Assembly (NCBI GenBank): GCA_021029095.1 | Contig: JAJOHG010000195.1 | Span: 1-46,945, forward strand | DNA: 46,945 nucleotides | Direction: 5' to 3' | Source of the DNA: Phellopilus nigrolimitatus | Taxonomy: Eukaryota > Basidiomycota > Agaricomycetes > Hymenochaetales > Hymenochaetaceae | Shown: piece after piece, positions 1 to 11,428 of the stretch | Layout: the number at the start of each line of letters is the position of its first letter | How positions within the stretch are numbered: position 1 is the first letter of the stretch | Notes under the pieces: model-generated | The model's input: only the letters and a program-made list of their open reading frames with translations | Database searches by the model: none | What the model was told of the DNA's origin: nothing | Program-made: the position numbers and the translations under genes

Positions 1-1026
1 CACGCAGGAGATTCGGCGCATGCTCATTGGTCGCGAATTCAACAATGCCTTCCAATCGTGAGCGAAGTCTGGCCCCGTGCTGCTTCGGGTGCTTCGGGCG
101 ACCAAGAAGTGCACTTTGACAGTCTGGGAGTAATCTGTCAGCGACCACAGGAGCTCCCGAGACAAAAATGTGGCGCGTGGCTGTCACTATGGGCGAACTG
201 TGTTTAGTGTTGTTGGATAACTTTCCGAAGGACCGAGCTGCATTGCCGGCACGTCATAAACAAGAAGCATGGTATGATATTTCTGCCTTTTTTTTTTTGC
301 AAATGTATACGTGAGAAAACGTTTCTTCTCTTCTTCCTTGACATGGGGGACGTGACTTCGCATGCATAGAACCAAGCAGGCTGTGTATTTTCTTTTCTTT
401 TCTGTGTAGATTAGTTACGGGATTTTTGGAAGAAATGTTTAGGCGTGATCACAGGGCACTGTGGGGCCCAGGTTGGCTTACTTAATGTGGTGCGATGGAC
501 CCACTATTCTGAGACTCTTTTTTTAATCAATCGGGTTTATTTTTTTCAGGTTTAATTGACTCGGGATCCTGCTTTTGAGCTCTTTAAGGATATCCTAGAC
601 GTGAATAGACTTACAGCTCGATGATTTTTCAATGTCTCGAATTAGGAGAAAAGCCAAGAAGCCTACAGCGGGGTCGGTCAGAAAATACGGACGCAGTTCG
701 TCTTCCTAATCGTCCTGTACGTGATCGAATATAATAATATTTATTGTTCTCTGACGGACAGTCACTTTTCGGTGTAGTATGACATCTGATTCGTCATCAG
801 TGCACTGGTTGGCTCGAGGCTACGGTTTAAGTCCAGACTGACGGAATTATCCGCGCGTGCTGACGCACATAAGAGACCACTCGCCTATTAAATTGGCTTG
901 CGCGTCGATTAGCCACTCTATACAACTCTTTCTCTTCCCCTCATCTGCAGTCTGACAAATTCTCCGCTCCCCTACTTGGGCTTTACCCATTATCTGCCAC
1001 CAATCATCGAGCTCATATCTATCACT
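1..1026. other. Gene-free upstream region
   Basis: I see no convincing coding sequence or RNA gene here. The only open frame of note (minus, 187-375) is short and has no recognisable domain. The last 150 bases are rich in pyrimidines (for example around 926-975), as expected for the promoter and 5' leader of the transcription factor gene that follows. Confidence 0.5.
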
Positions 1027-2731
1027 ATGCTTGCCGAAATTCCCTCCCCCTCAAGTGGGACCCGCATGTCGCACGCTCTAAGCTCGACACAGTTAACCTC
1101 TGGTGATCTCGCACGCCTTTTTGTGCCTCAGACAGTCCGCGGTTTGACGCACGACAATTTGGAACTCCAAGGCCAGATAATGTCGTCCTCTTCATCGGGG
1201 TACGCTTCCAGTGGCACCTCAGCCAGCTCGCAGGACGTCTCGTCTATGTTGTCGTACATCGTCCCGAGTCAGTCAATGGGGACATCAACCTCAACGGCTA
1301 CCATACACCCGCGAGCCTCGCTCACGCCGCTGGCCATACCCGGCAATGCGCCAGACTCGAATCTCATTACATCACAATGTCAGAGCTCATCGTCATCGTC
1401 GAGCACGTCCTCGCCCACGTCCTCGTCCCGTCCCCAAACGGCTGTGTTCTCCAGACGATCAGACGGGACCAGCGGGTCCTCGGAAAAGAGTACCACCAAC
1501 GACGGTCTTGTTTTCTGCCGCACGGCAATCCCGAGCGGGAGCCAGAGAACTGTTCAAGCCTGCCAGCAGTGTCGCGACCGGAAGACGAAAGTGAGTCGCT
1601 TTCGATGTTTTAGCGTATTTCTGTTATTGAAAAAAAAAATCATTTCATTTCAATAGTGCTCTGGTACGCGTCCTACGTGTAAGCGCTGCGTCGAGCGGGG
1701 CTTTACCTGTATATGGGCTTCCGATATTCGTATGCGGAGTCGGCAGAGGCAACAAAAGCACCGCAAACTGGAATCGACTGACAGTAACGATACATCCATT
1801 GCTGCTCTGTCTGTGCCACTTTCGCAGCCGGCTTCCCCCGTGGCTTTGTCACCGCTTCCCATCGCTGTGCAAATTTCGTTACCAGATGGCTCGCGCTCGG
1901 CGCCGCCCACTCAACTGGCATTTACTTCCCTCAACCTTCCCGGTGCGACAGTTAGGCACGAGAAGAAGCGCACGAGCTGGTGTGGTGGAAAGTCCAGCAC
2001 AGCTGCTTTACCAACGTCGCTCAATAAAGGGGCGGAAGCGTTAAATATTATGGGCGTACCGATCAGACCTCTCACATCTATCGATGATTGCTGGGATACA
2101 GTGATAAACGCGCAGGTCGAGACACCAGGCATTGAAGGGGCCCCGATATTTGTGAACCCTGACATGCGAAATCCCGTCTCTGTCGCTCATCTCGCACTCT
2201 TCCGAGACAAGCAGGGCGATATGCAGGGCGAGCACAAAGAGGTGCAGATGCCGATCGTTACACCTTATTTCGACTTCAGCTTTGGCGACGCCGAGCATAC
2301 TGTCATTCAAGGTATCAGGGGGAGTGGAGATGAACCTTCGTATGTTTTAATGTTTCATTTTATACTCGTCTTTGGACTCGTCACTAAGTTCCTTAATTGC
2401 ACGCAGGCCTTTGTCATCGGATAATTCTCACGATCTTCCTCTGGTGCAGTGCGAGCTCTATTTTGGAGATCAGGCGTTCCCTGAGCACGAGAGCATGGGT
2501 CACTTCAACGAGGATACTATGAAGCTGTTTAACCTCCCCGGCGCCGAGCAGCATGACAACGCGCCCGCTCATGAACTCGGCCTCTTTGACAGCATGTTTC
2601 TACCAGGATATGTGACGCACGAGGGCGATGTAATTCTTTCGGAACAGACGATACCCATGACTCTCCCACCATCAATATCGACTCAGGATGAACTCATCGC
2701 GCAATTCTTCAATGCCGACTCCTTCGTATAG
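1027..2731 (+). CDS. Zn2Cys6 fungal transcription factor
   Basis: Exons 1027-1590, 1657-2339, 2407-2731 (523 aa). Residues 179-206 form a binuclear zinc cluster with the pattern C-x2-C-x6-C-x6-C-x2-C-x6-C (Cys179, 182, 189, 196, 199, 206), which binds DNA in the nucleus in the Gal4-type family. Intron 1 (66 bp) falls exactly between Lys188 and the third Cys, so the finger exists only after splicing. Before the finger lies a long Ser/Thr-rich stretch (about residues 55-175), probably disordered. Behind it are basic residues (MRSRQRQQKHRK) typical of the linker. The C-terminal half is acidic and has no fungal-specific middle homology domain that I can recognise. The start is the first ATG in frame after a pyrimidine-rich leader. 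The target genes are unknown; the neighbouring arginase is a possible but untested target. Confidence 0.85.
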
Positions 2732-2768
2732 CGGTTGCATCAGGGCCTAACGTCGACTTCCGTCTCAA

Positions 2769-2803
2769 CCCCCCCCCCCCCCCCCCCCCCCTTTTTTTTT
2801 TTT
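2769..2803. repeat. Poly-C/poly-T homopolymer tract
   Basis: A run of 23 C is followed directly by 12 T, 38 bases after the transcription factor stop codon, so it probably lies in its 3' UTR. Such a pure run is slippage-prone and its exact length may be a sequencing or assembly estimate. Confidence 0.8.
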
Positions 2804-4120
2804 CTGCCCTCTGATTTTATCTTTCCTTCTCTCTTTCCGTGTATATCGATTATCTACCCGCGATTTAGACCAAATTGGACGCCCATAAATTTACAAAAAC
2901 ACTGTACATCTGTTCATATAACACCAACTATCCTCGTTTGTGCTACCTCACATTGTCCTCCACATGGTCTTCTGTATCTCCTATCTTATATCTCATATAC
3001 ATACGACGCAATAAATTACCAACAAAAAACGCATTGACACAGAAAGAACTTGCAAGTACTTGGTACAATAGGAGTACCGCCTCGTCGGTCGATCCTTAGC
3101 CGCAAGCGATCAAGCCACACCCGAACGCGGCTTGTTGCGGGATATGATCGACGCGAGTCTGAGACATGCAGAAAGCACTTCGACTTCGGCACAGTGTGCT
3201 GTAAGCACCTGCCCTGCTATCTGCCCCTCTCCTGAATTCTGAGCCTCAAAACCCCGGGTAAAGGGCAAGCCATATGCTAATGTTCCTCAATCCAAAAATT
3301 GCGTCTTTTCCTTCAGTTTCAGGATTTTCGGGAGGATAAACACTGACTCTGGCCTTTGACTGAACAACAGCGATTTGAACATCATGTATGCTGCTCAGGA
3401 GGCAGGTAGCGTTATGTACCAATGCTGCCGCAAGTCTCATGAGCCACTCAGACAGCTCCCTCGCCGAAGGTCATTTTCGCTAGGCTGCCGCTTCTTAGCA
3501 AGGCACTGGTGTCGCTTGCTCCACATCATACATAGGGGAATGGGCGAAAGCGGTCAAGGATAGCGATTCAGATTCAGATTCTCCAAACACAGACGGCAAT
3601 AATGTCATCCGGGGTGCAAAGGCGTCGGCGGGGCCCCACATAGTGATAATTTGGGGGTAGGTTCACTCTCAATAAACAGCCAGTCTTTGACAACACTGAT
3701 TATTTTTTTGTCTGAGATAGCAGATGGCGATAAGGTCTACTGTAATTCACTCGTTGGCTAGCAGGTTTTCGACCATTCAAGCAGGGGCGGATTTAAAGGA
3801 GATTTACAGGACCGATTTAGAGGGTAGATAGATAACCAAGATCAGGTTGCTGCCGAGACATATCAGCGCAGACTAGAACAACCAAGATATCGTCGACACA
3901 GTTCCGATAGCATTGCAGATCGTTTTTCACGCAGAGAATTTTGCTCGTCCCATCCATCGATAGGACGACAAGCGATGAAAGGTGCAGCAATAGAAATTCG
4001 CAGAGCATGTAAATCCTTTCGTGTCATTACTTAATTGAAGGTGATACATAAATGCTTAAACAATGTCTTGGATTACCTATTGCTCGTGCCGCCGTATGTG
4101 TAGCGCCAGAAGCGCATAGC
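2804..4120. other. Intergenic, nothing recognised
   Basis: About 1.3 kb between two convergent genes (transcription factor on plus, arginase on minus). Only short, unsupported open frames occur. I found no tRNA-like, repeat or transposon structure. The flanks must contain both 3' UTRs. Confidence 0.45.
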
Positions 4121-5615
4121 CTATAGCAGAGTCTCTCCTAAATGTCCGAGCTCAAAGTCAGTGATGTCATTAAGTTTGAGCAGCCGGGGAGACGCACCAA
4201 GGGCGGAGCGCACAAGTGAACAGCCGACGGCGACTGTTGCCTGAACGGCGGCAGCATCTGCTAACGACGGGTTGACCTCCATGATGTCGAGAGCGACAAG
4301 GAGGCCTGTCTCGTGGATGGCTTCGCATATGTAGTGTCCTTCGCGAAAAGTCAAGCCACCGCGAACCTACGCGGAAATCGTTAACAGGCTTGTTGAATAA
4401 AATCTGCAAGTTCGCTTACCGGGGTGCCCGTCGACGGCGCGACGCTCGGATCGAGCGCGTCGACGTCGAAGCTCAGGTGGATCGGGCGCTCCCGCTTCGG
4501 GTTCACGTGGTCGAGCGCCATCTCGACAACGCGTCCGATGCCGTACTTGTCGACTTCGTGCATGCTGTACGCCTTGATGCCCTGCTCGCGCAGGATCTTC
4601 TTCTCGCCCGCGTCGACATCGCGCAGGCCGATGTACACGAGCCGGCTCGGCGTCAGCCGCGGCTTGACCCACTCGTACTCCGGGATGTTCGGTTTGTTGA
4701 GCCCCAGCAGGAAGGAGACGGGCATGCCGTGGATATTTCCTGAGCCCAGTCATGGTGGATACGATAGATCAGGATAAGAAGATAATAGTTAAGGACACTT
4801 GACTTGCCGGACTCCGTCGACTCGACGGTGTTAATGTCTGCATGCGCGTCGACCCATATCACACATGCGTCTGGGTAATGGCTGCATCAGCAAGATAAGA
4901 TTAAGCACATTTGCGATAGTAGATACCGACGCCAATCAGACAACACACCTCAGTGTCCCAGAGATCGTGCCCATAGCCTGCCAAGGACTCAATGACGCCG
5001 CCTCTAGCACACCAAAGAAAAGGCACGCACCAATGAATGGTCGCCCCCGATCGTGACAGGCAACTCGCCACGCGACGCATGCGCACCAACGACGTCCGCA
5101 ACCGCGCGCGACACCTACCAATCGACCCTTAGTGCGACTCAAGATGAAGATCTCGGCAGACCCACCTTGCTCACGAGACGCGGGTTCTTGAGAATGCCGA
5201 TGGGAGGGTCACGCTCGGCAGAAACCTCTTCGAACTGGTGGTGGCCGTCGAACTGGACGATCCAGCCCAGCTCCCTGAGCTGCCCGGCGAGCCCGGCGTT
5301 GACTAGGTGGATCGGGCCCTGATCGACCCCCGCTCTCGGCTGTGTGAGGGTCAGCAAGGGTGGCACGAGCGGAAGGGTGAGACATGGGTACGTTACCTGG
5401 CCACCGCTGTGGGGAGTAAGAAGATAACGTTAGTGGCGAGCAAACACGACTCGGCTTCTTCGACTTGCCTGAAGGGACATCCTACGATCTGCCGGACACA
5501 GAGGAGTGTAGAGAAGGGGAGAGGAGGTGAGCATTGGTGAAGGCTGTGGCGCGCCGATGTCGCGACTCACGGCTGCAGTCTTGGGGTTTGGCAAGTACTT
5601 GTGATCGCTGGCCAT
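4121..5615 (-). CDS. CAR1: Arginase
   Basis: Nine exons on minus: 5571-5615, 5469-5488, 5397-5406, 5166-5339, 5031-5114, 4949-4977, 4808-4881, 4420-4739, 4121-4366 (333 aa, normal for fungal arginase). The enzyme hydrolyses L-arginine to ornithine and urea with two Mn ions. All metal-ligand motifs are visible: GGDHS (His109), DAHAD (Asp132, His134, Asp136), SFDVDALDP (Asp237, Asp239); MEVNP (Glu282) is also conserved. The start [12 protein letters not shown] is the only ATG giving a full N-terminus. Exons 2 and 3 are only 20 and 10 nt, yet together encode the conserved IVGCPFSGGQ. Introns 2 (5407-5468) and 7 (4740-4807) begin with GC; using them restores PFSGGQ and ESGNIHG exactly, whereas GT alternatives break frame or insert residues. 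Family identity is certain; the splice model is strong. Confidence 0.95.
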
Positions 5616-5992
5616 TTCCGTGCGTGTTCGATCTCGTTGGCTGCTGTGGTATCTAGGTTAAAAATTCGCGTCGTCGCTGTTGCTCAAAGAAAGCTGCGGA
5701 CGCACGGGGCGTCCATATGTATATGCGTTCGGAATGTGCCGCCATGCTAAGTTGCTGAGCACACTGCCTTTCTCCTAAAGTCGCTGAGGCCCATCTGGAG
5801 CTCCTTCCGGCCTGAACGCCATTGGTGCAAAGCAAAAACAGTCAAGTCCTTTTTGCGATTAGTACGCGCTATTTGTGATCAAAGGTCACTTGAGCGGCGC
5901 CGTGCCACACAATTAGCTGGTCGAATATATTTCAAAGCAGTCAAGCTCGTGATGAGGGAAAGAGACAAACGCCGTAGCGTGCCAGACTCGGA

Positions 5993-5999
5993 TGACTCA
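5993..5999. promoter_or_regulatory. TGACTCA box, RIB3 promoter copy 1
   Basis: A perfect TGACTCA (the Gcn4/AP-1 type bZIP core site) lies about 140 bp before the ATG of the broken RIB3 copy. It is conserved in all three copies of this promoter segment. Function is inferred from the motif only. Confidence 0.4.
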
Positions 6000-6135
6000 C
6001 CACCAGTATTGTAGTAAGCGAGCTCATAAGCCGGCGCATACAGTCACCACGGCTGGAAACTATCAAGAAGCCTCAACATGCTGCCCTAGTCTGTCTACTA
6101 TTTTTCTTGCGTTGCCTCACTTACATATAGATAAC

Positions 6136-6435
6136 ATGGCACCGGCGCTTCCGCAATTATTTCTTTATCTCCAAATTTACCACAACCGAAAATCTCATGA
6201 AATCCCTAAACAGTATCGCGACAGCTGCGACGCTTGATGACGATCCGACTTGTCCGACTGTGCAAGATGCACTCGCGCGCACAGAATTCGCATTTGACCG
6301 GGCGGAGGAAGCGCTCGCTGTTTTTGCGTGCGGTGAGTTCCTGGACGACGAAGGCCGGGAGAATGAGGGCGACTCGGCGAGCAATAGCACGTTGGCATGG
6401 ATGGTCAAGTATACGAGGCGCGTGAAACACTGGCA
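6136..6435 (+). pseudogene. Broken RIB3 first-exon copy 1
   Basis: The segment aligns with the promoter-proximal exon of the intact RIB3 at 16985. A small deletion after the ATG at 6136 shifts the frame, so reading from that ATG stops at 6237. The correct frame reopens from ATG 6197 and shows [14 protein letters not shown] and [10 protein letters not shown], but residues before and after the acidic motif are deleted. The homology ends just inside what is RIB3 intron 1 in the intact gene, where UBX-gene sequence begins. It cannot encode DHBP synthase. Confidence 0.85.
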
Positions 6436-6585
6436 CCGGGTGGTGCGCTGGACGGCATCGACGTCTCTCTCATCAATAGAAAGTTTAAAGGCAGCGGACA
6501 GCTCGTCATCGAATATAACTGGGCAGGTCTTGGGCCCAGGAGACAACCAAGAAGATGGAGACAGTGGTGAGTTTTTGTACATGTA
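6436..6585 (+). pseudogene. Captured 3' end of UBX (FAF2-like) gene, copy 1
   Basis: The bases match the last part of the UBX gene at about 25645-25805 (VRWxASTSLSxIEGLK). An indel replaces the GGGQLVIES segment. The fragment is fused in frame to the RIB3 relic, giving a 129-codon chimeric open frame (6197-6586). It holds only the end of the UBX fold and is unlikely to be functional as a UBX protein, but it may be transcribed from the captured RIB3 promoter. Confidence 0.75.
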
Positions 6586-6720
6586 GCATGTAGCTGCCTG
6601 CTCGCTTACATACGTATGTCCCGGAAACAGCCTCTTTTTTGAACTCCGAAAATACCGATAAGGAGAAGTGGCTTACCATTTGTTCATGTTCTAGTAGACA
6701 CCAACCAGGAGCTCATCCAA

Positions 6721-9716
6721 ATGTCTGACAGCACACTTTCCTTAGATGAGCACTCACTAGTGGATAATGGCGTCTCCGACGATGACCATAAAGACATGGA
6801 TGTTACTACCTGGTTTTTTATCGGTCTCCTCGAAACCGACTTGAAGTCCCCGAGCTTGGCAGATCTGGCTACAGTAATCGCCCTCGTCGTCAATGTATCT
6901 CAAACTTCACGGATCAAGCTGAACAAACTGTATCGTAACGAAGACGAAGCAACGGCTCTACTCAGAAGGAACAAAACTATTGAGGCGATGTTGCGAAAGA
7001 TCATGTCAAATGGAAATGGCAAAGGATCGTTCAAAGAACTACGTCAATTGCGTGGGTCTCTTGCCACGCCTCGAGCTTGGACGGAATGAATAATTAAAAA
7101 TTTCAGGGATTCTGCAAGATCAAAGGCAAAACCTCCCAAAATATGAACTCTTGGGCAGAGGCAAGTTGCTTCAATAGATACACGTAATAAGTAAAAACCC
7201 ATGTCGCTCACAATTTGGAAAGGATCGCGTGCATTTTACGAGACTACATACCGTGGAACGGCGGCGGACCTTTTCCTCGACTATCTCTTCCACAGCGATG
7301 AACTTTTCAAGGAGCGTAATAGAAGCGGCGGGCTTCGCTATTATGCCAAAGTCCTCAGTATAGTCCAAAGCTCTGGAACAGGAAAGTCTAGAATGGTGCA
7401 TGAGGTATGATGTCGTATTCGCCCTCGTGTACATTCGACTAAAATAAAAGAAATTTCGAAAGCTAGGAAAGCAGGGGAAGTGCGTCCTCATATACATGAG
7501 TTTGGGATCAAGTGACGTTGGCTTTCCTCGTAGGGACATTATTCCGATCGAGCTCCTCCGTCTCTCGGCCATAAATACAACTTCGGATCCTGCTAAAAAC
7601 CGTCTACTCCAGTCTCTAGATAGCTGCTGCTGTACCAAAGTGCAAAGAATCGAGGCGATTTATAGTTCATTTTTCGCAGCGATATTCCACACCTTCGCTT
7701 CAGAAGCCGCTCGACTCCGATTTGAATATGCCAATAAACTCGAAGAATTCCCTCGAGAATGGTACAATAGATTTTTCGGACCTGCAGCCAATGGAATGCG
7801 ATTTTTCAGATCGATGGAGAAGTTTTTTTGGGAGGTTCGCTGGTTCAATACTGGAAAATGTTCAGAAGAATCTGACCGACCTCCATCTTCTTCCAGTCGC
7901 TCGAGTCTATCACGAAATCCCTAGACGTCGGCTACCTTAGACTGCATAAGAACACGAAGGATGAAAATCGAAGAACAATTGGACACGCCACAATGCTTAA
8001 TGCTTATGATGAAGCGCGCAAGGAATTTCTGGCTGTCGATGATTTAAAGGCGCCTTTACTGATCGTCTTTGACGAGGCTGCTTGGCTTGCAGATTCGCCA
8101 GAGGGTCTGGAGCACTGCTCAATCAAACAATCCCATATTCTTTGCCGAGTAATCAGTACTTTCTCTCACCACCATCCATCTCTTTTTTGGTGCACCTTTA
8201 TTTCTACGAACACAAGAACAGGCGATTTCTCGGAACTTGCGAGGACTCGTGGGACGTATCGTGAGTTGTCTAGTACCCTTCCTTTTAAGTCCTTTTCCAT
8301 TCACCGTTATACTGGTTGTCCTGTAGACTCATCTGATCGGATAAGACTCGGAGGGGAGCTTTTGTTCCGTCCTTTCACAGAGCTCGGCTTACATCAACTC
8401 GCAAAGCCTCTAAAGGACATTGACTTGGGGCAGGTTTGGAAGTACGAAAATTTAGTCGGCTTCGGAAGACCTTTGTATGTGGATTGTCTATCCCTTCCGA
8501 TACCCAGGAAAGCAATAGCTTATATTCTAATGACATAGGTGGGCGGCTCAGATCGCAGAAAAGCGTGATAGTGTGTTCGAATTGACCGAACTCAGGCGGT
8601 CGAAGCTTGCCGGGGGCCAATTCGAAGGGAAAGCAGATCAATGGCTAGCCGTTATGTCCCAACGCTTTTGTCTTGACCTCGTTTCCGGTCATCCTATGAC
8701 TGTGGCGTTCGAAGAGGAGGCTGTCGCAGGCTATATGCGATATTTGACTACGACAAGCGAGAAAGGAGATATCCTCAACACGGCGTACCCAAGCGAGCCT
8801 GTTCTTTCTCAGAGCGCGGCGGAGCATTTATGGGAGTATGGGTCTGTTGATCCTTTTGTGACTCCTATCCTTGCTTTGTCAGTGAAGATTAATGAAGGAG
8901 TGATCAACAAGATCAGTGTGGGCGAGCTTGTTGCGCGCTTGCTGCTCTTGATTGCGAAAGACATCTGCGCGCGGGAGTTAGAAGTGGGCAAGGACGAATT
9001 CAGATATTGTGGAAGCGTCCGCCTCGTCACATGGCTGAAGAGGTTGTTTGGCGACGATATTTTCTCGGGGAAGGAGGAGCCTGTGGAGGAACATTTTGGT
9101 AACACCGTTATCAACTTTTCTCATTGGGTAGGAATGGCAGAGAACATCGCCGATGAGGAAACTAATTCATATCCGTGCGTGAAGTCCTTTTACTACTCTA
9201 TACTCTGGTTATATTGTTTTATTGTTCAGACACCCGGAGTGGCTACAACGCCTTTTTGTGACGACGGCTGCGATAAAAGGCTGCCATGGGCAGCCGCTCA
9301 TCGACAATCTCATCCCGACGTTTGACCCAGTCAAGATGGACTTCTCGAGTGTCCTCATTCAAGTAAAACACTCTTTGACTTTGAACAAAGAGCCGTTTGA
9401 GAAGATTTCATCCGAAGCGGTTGGCTTAAATCCAGAGAAACCATGTGTCATTATCCTTATGGACTTAAATGCGTCCAATTCTCCGGGAAGCCAAGATGGG
9501 ATAGACGTGACGTTGAACGAAAGAGAACCGCCTTGCCTTCGGATTCATGCCAGAGGTTGTGGTGCACAGACGTACAAAGGCTTGAAGGACTATTCTTTCT
9601 TGTCTCTTATGGAAGGCTTGCTGAAGGCTGAGGAACCAACAGTTGAGGGTGACTTGAAGGTGATGAGGGACCGTGCGCGGATCTTCAACCGTCGCGATAA
9701 TGCTTATTGGGAATAA
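6721..9716 (+). CDS. Crinkler-like P-loop NTPase, copy 1
   Basis: Exons 6721-7051, 7107-7160, 7223-7404, 7475-7834, 7897-8474, 8539-9174, 9230-9716 (875 aa, no internal stop). Walker A is SSGTGKS in exon 3, Walker B LLIVFDEAAW and a sensor-like STNTRTGDF are in exon 5. The C-terminal exon has FDP followed by VLIQVKH, which resembles the D...(E/Q)xK core of PD-(D/E)XK nuclease folds. This NTPase plus nuclease-like layout is that described for Crinkler/RHS-type proteins common in Agaricomycetes; a canonical ubiquitin-like Crinkler header and a signal peptide are not visible. Intron 2 (7161-7222) needs a GC donor, AG|GCAAGT. The gene sits 135 bp behind the RIB3/UBX relic. The assignment rests on motifs recalled, not on a search. 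Confidence 0.65.
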
Positions 9717-10111
9717 CGTTAACGTTCGTTTACGTCGCCATTGCCTTCCAATACATCTTCCTGTTACATAGCTATTTGTCGAGTATGTTCAATACATATT
9801 CATGCAGCAAGTGACCTTGCAGAAGCCTAGCTTCGTGTGGCTGGATATTTGATGCATAATGCGTGATAACGTCCACCCGACTGTGATTTAACCCATGATC
9901 TTCCAAAATAAATGGCCGTTTCTTGCTCTCGCTCGCTTGCGTCCGTTTTACAGGATAAGAATCGTGTTCTTAAATTGAGGCCCGTCTGGAGTTCCTTTCG
10001 GCCTGCGTTACTTATTATCAAAGGTACTTGAATGATACCGGGCTTGCTCTTTGCGAACATAATTAGTTGGTCGAATATATTTCAAAGCATTCGAGCAGGG
10101 CCGGACTCGGA

Positions 10112-10118
10112 TGACTCA
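10112..10118. promoter_or_regulatory. TGACTCA box, RIB3 promoter copy 2
   Basis: This is the same bZIP-type core as in the other two RIB3 promoter copies, inside an imperfect hairpin (GGACTCG ... CGAGTCC). In this copy the nested transposon stack now separates the box from the downstream exon by about 2 kb. Confidence 0.35.
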
Positions 10119-10151
10119 CCGTAAGTAAGCGAGTCCGAGAGTCGGCGCATA

Positions 10152-10283
10152 CAGTCGAACTTCTGCTAATGCATACTCCTCGTGCTGCATAACCTCCCAA
10201 AATGCATAGACTTTAGCTTCCACCAAGTTGGTAGTTAGAAAATACCTATAAGATAATGCATAAAATTCATATTGCATAATGCA
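10152..10283 (+). mobile_element. 132-bp TA-flanked mini-element (A)
   Basis: The element begins CAGTCGAACTTCTGC and is flanked by TA at 10150-10151 and 10284-10285. A second copy of exactly 132 bp lies inverted at 10809-10940, also flanked by TA. It has no coding capacity. Its two ends are not good inverted repeats of each other, so it may be a derivative of element B, whose tip it shares. Confidence 0.65.
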
Positions 10284-10808
10284 TACAGTCAAACTTCTGC
10301 TAATGCATAGACTTCCGTGGAAAGATTTTGCATGCATTATGAGAGGTTATGCACTACGAGAAATGCACAAATTAGTGCGTAATCAAAACACTGGCTATAG
10401 GTGTTGTATAATAGGGAAAGGAGTAAGCACAATATGCGACTGAAACATAAGTTCTACGTGGCAAAAAAAAAAAAAAACTGATATCCGGTTGCTTCAAATT
10501 TGCCATCCTCTCGGTCTGTAGTTGCAACCCAAGTTTGCGAAGATGGCCGTGACAGCTCTATTATGGACTGGCACGCAGCACCTGGCAATATTAACGGTTT
10601 GCAGGGCCCATTAACCTCACCACCTCAGCCTCCACCATGTTGATGCGAGCTTGTTCTACAACTTTCTGGTCAATCCATTTTTCCTCCGTAGTCGAAAATG
10701 CACTGTCATGAAGACATGTGAGAATTCAAAATGTGTTTGTCAAATATTTCGTGCAGGCGAGACACCTCACATAATGCATATCCCCATTTAAATTACTGCA
10801 TATAGGTA

Positions 10809-10940
10809 TGCATTATGCATTATGAATTTTATGCATTATCTTATAGGTATTTTCTGACTACCGACTCGGTGGAAGCTGAAGTCTATGCATTTTGGGAGGT
10901 TATGCAGCATGAGGAGTATGCATTAGCAGAAGTTCGACTG
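10809..10940 (-). mobile_element. 132-bp mini-element (A'), inside B
   Basis: An inverted copy of element A, 132 bp, inserted at the central TA of element B's palindrome. Flanking bases are AGG-TA before and TA-CCT after. Removing it rejoins the perfect centre AGGTACCT. Confidence 0.7.
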
Positions 10941-11428
10941 TACCTGTATGCAGTCCTTTTAAAGGGGATATGCATTATGTGAGGTGTCTTACTTGCACGG
11001 AATTGGGTGTTTGACAGACACATTTTGCATTCTTGCATGTCTTCATGACAATGCATTTTCAACATAACCTCAGGAGCAGCTCAGCAAGAGCTTTTTTATC
11101 CAAAGCCAGTGTTTCAGCAGGCTCATAGTCATTTTTACAATTTTAGGTTGCAACTATAGGCCAAGCAGATGGCAAGCTTGAAGCAACCGCATATCAGGTA
11201 TTTTTTCACTGCTAGAACTCTATCAGAAATCCACACAGTAATAATACTGCTGAAAAGTGTGGCATCACAGCGGATGTCCAAAATCATTCCCACACCCATA
11301 ATTATAAGTTTCTAACAAACTCGTCTTTCATTTGTGTTTTGTGCTCACTCGGAGTCACTCCTTTCCCTAGTAATTCACGCCACTATAGCCTATGAATAAA
11401 TTACGTACTAATTTGTGTATTTCTCGTA

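Larger units (their letters stand above)
5786..9976 (+). repeat. Tandem unit 1 (RIB3-promoter/UBX-tail/Crinkler-like)
   Basis: This is the first of two direct, composite repeats. Order: RIB3 promoter segment (starts at a GAGGCCC motif, 5786), broken RIB3 first exon, UBX-gene 3' end, Crinkler-like gene, about 260 bp of 3' flank. Length 4191 bp. Unit 2 has the same order, and the RIB3 promoter motif recurs a third time at 16684 in front of the intact RIB3. The left edge is placed where similarity to the other two promoter copies fades, so it is good to roughly 20 bp. Confidence 0.8.

Noticed and set aside
2735..3037. Plus frame encoding a polyproline/polyphenylalanine stretch
   Set aside because: It is created by the C/T homopolymer run behind the transcription factor stop codon and starts without a proper ATG context.
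4367..4753. Open frames of 114-128 aa on both strands inside arginase
   Set aside because: Only the minus frame with SFDVDALDP is real; the others are Arg/Ala-rich antisense or off-frame readings.
7201..7410. ATG at 7201 (and 26414) as separate start for the Crinkler-like proteins
   Set aside because: Copy 2 splices exon 2 into the same position, and a GC donor restores the same joint in copies 1 and 3; a split gene is less likely, though not excluded.
7835..7896. Frame change in all Crinkler-like copies read as a shared frameshift
   Set aside because: A 61-62 bp intron with a CTGAC branch motif and pyrimidine-rich AG explains it in all three copies.
10116..11065. Direct ATGCAT-rich repeats considered as a CRISPR or satellite array
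   Set aside because: The repeats are inverted arms of transposable elements with TA flanks, not evenly spaced direct repeats, and the genome is eukaryotic.
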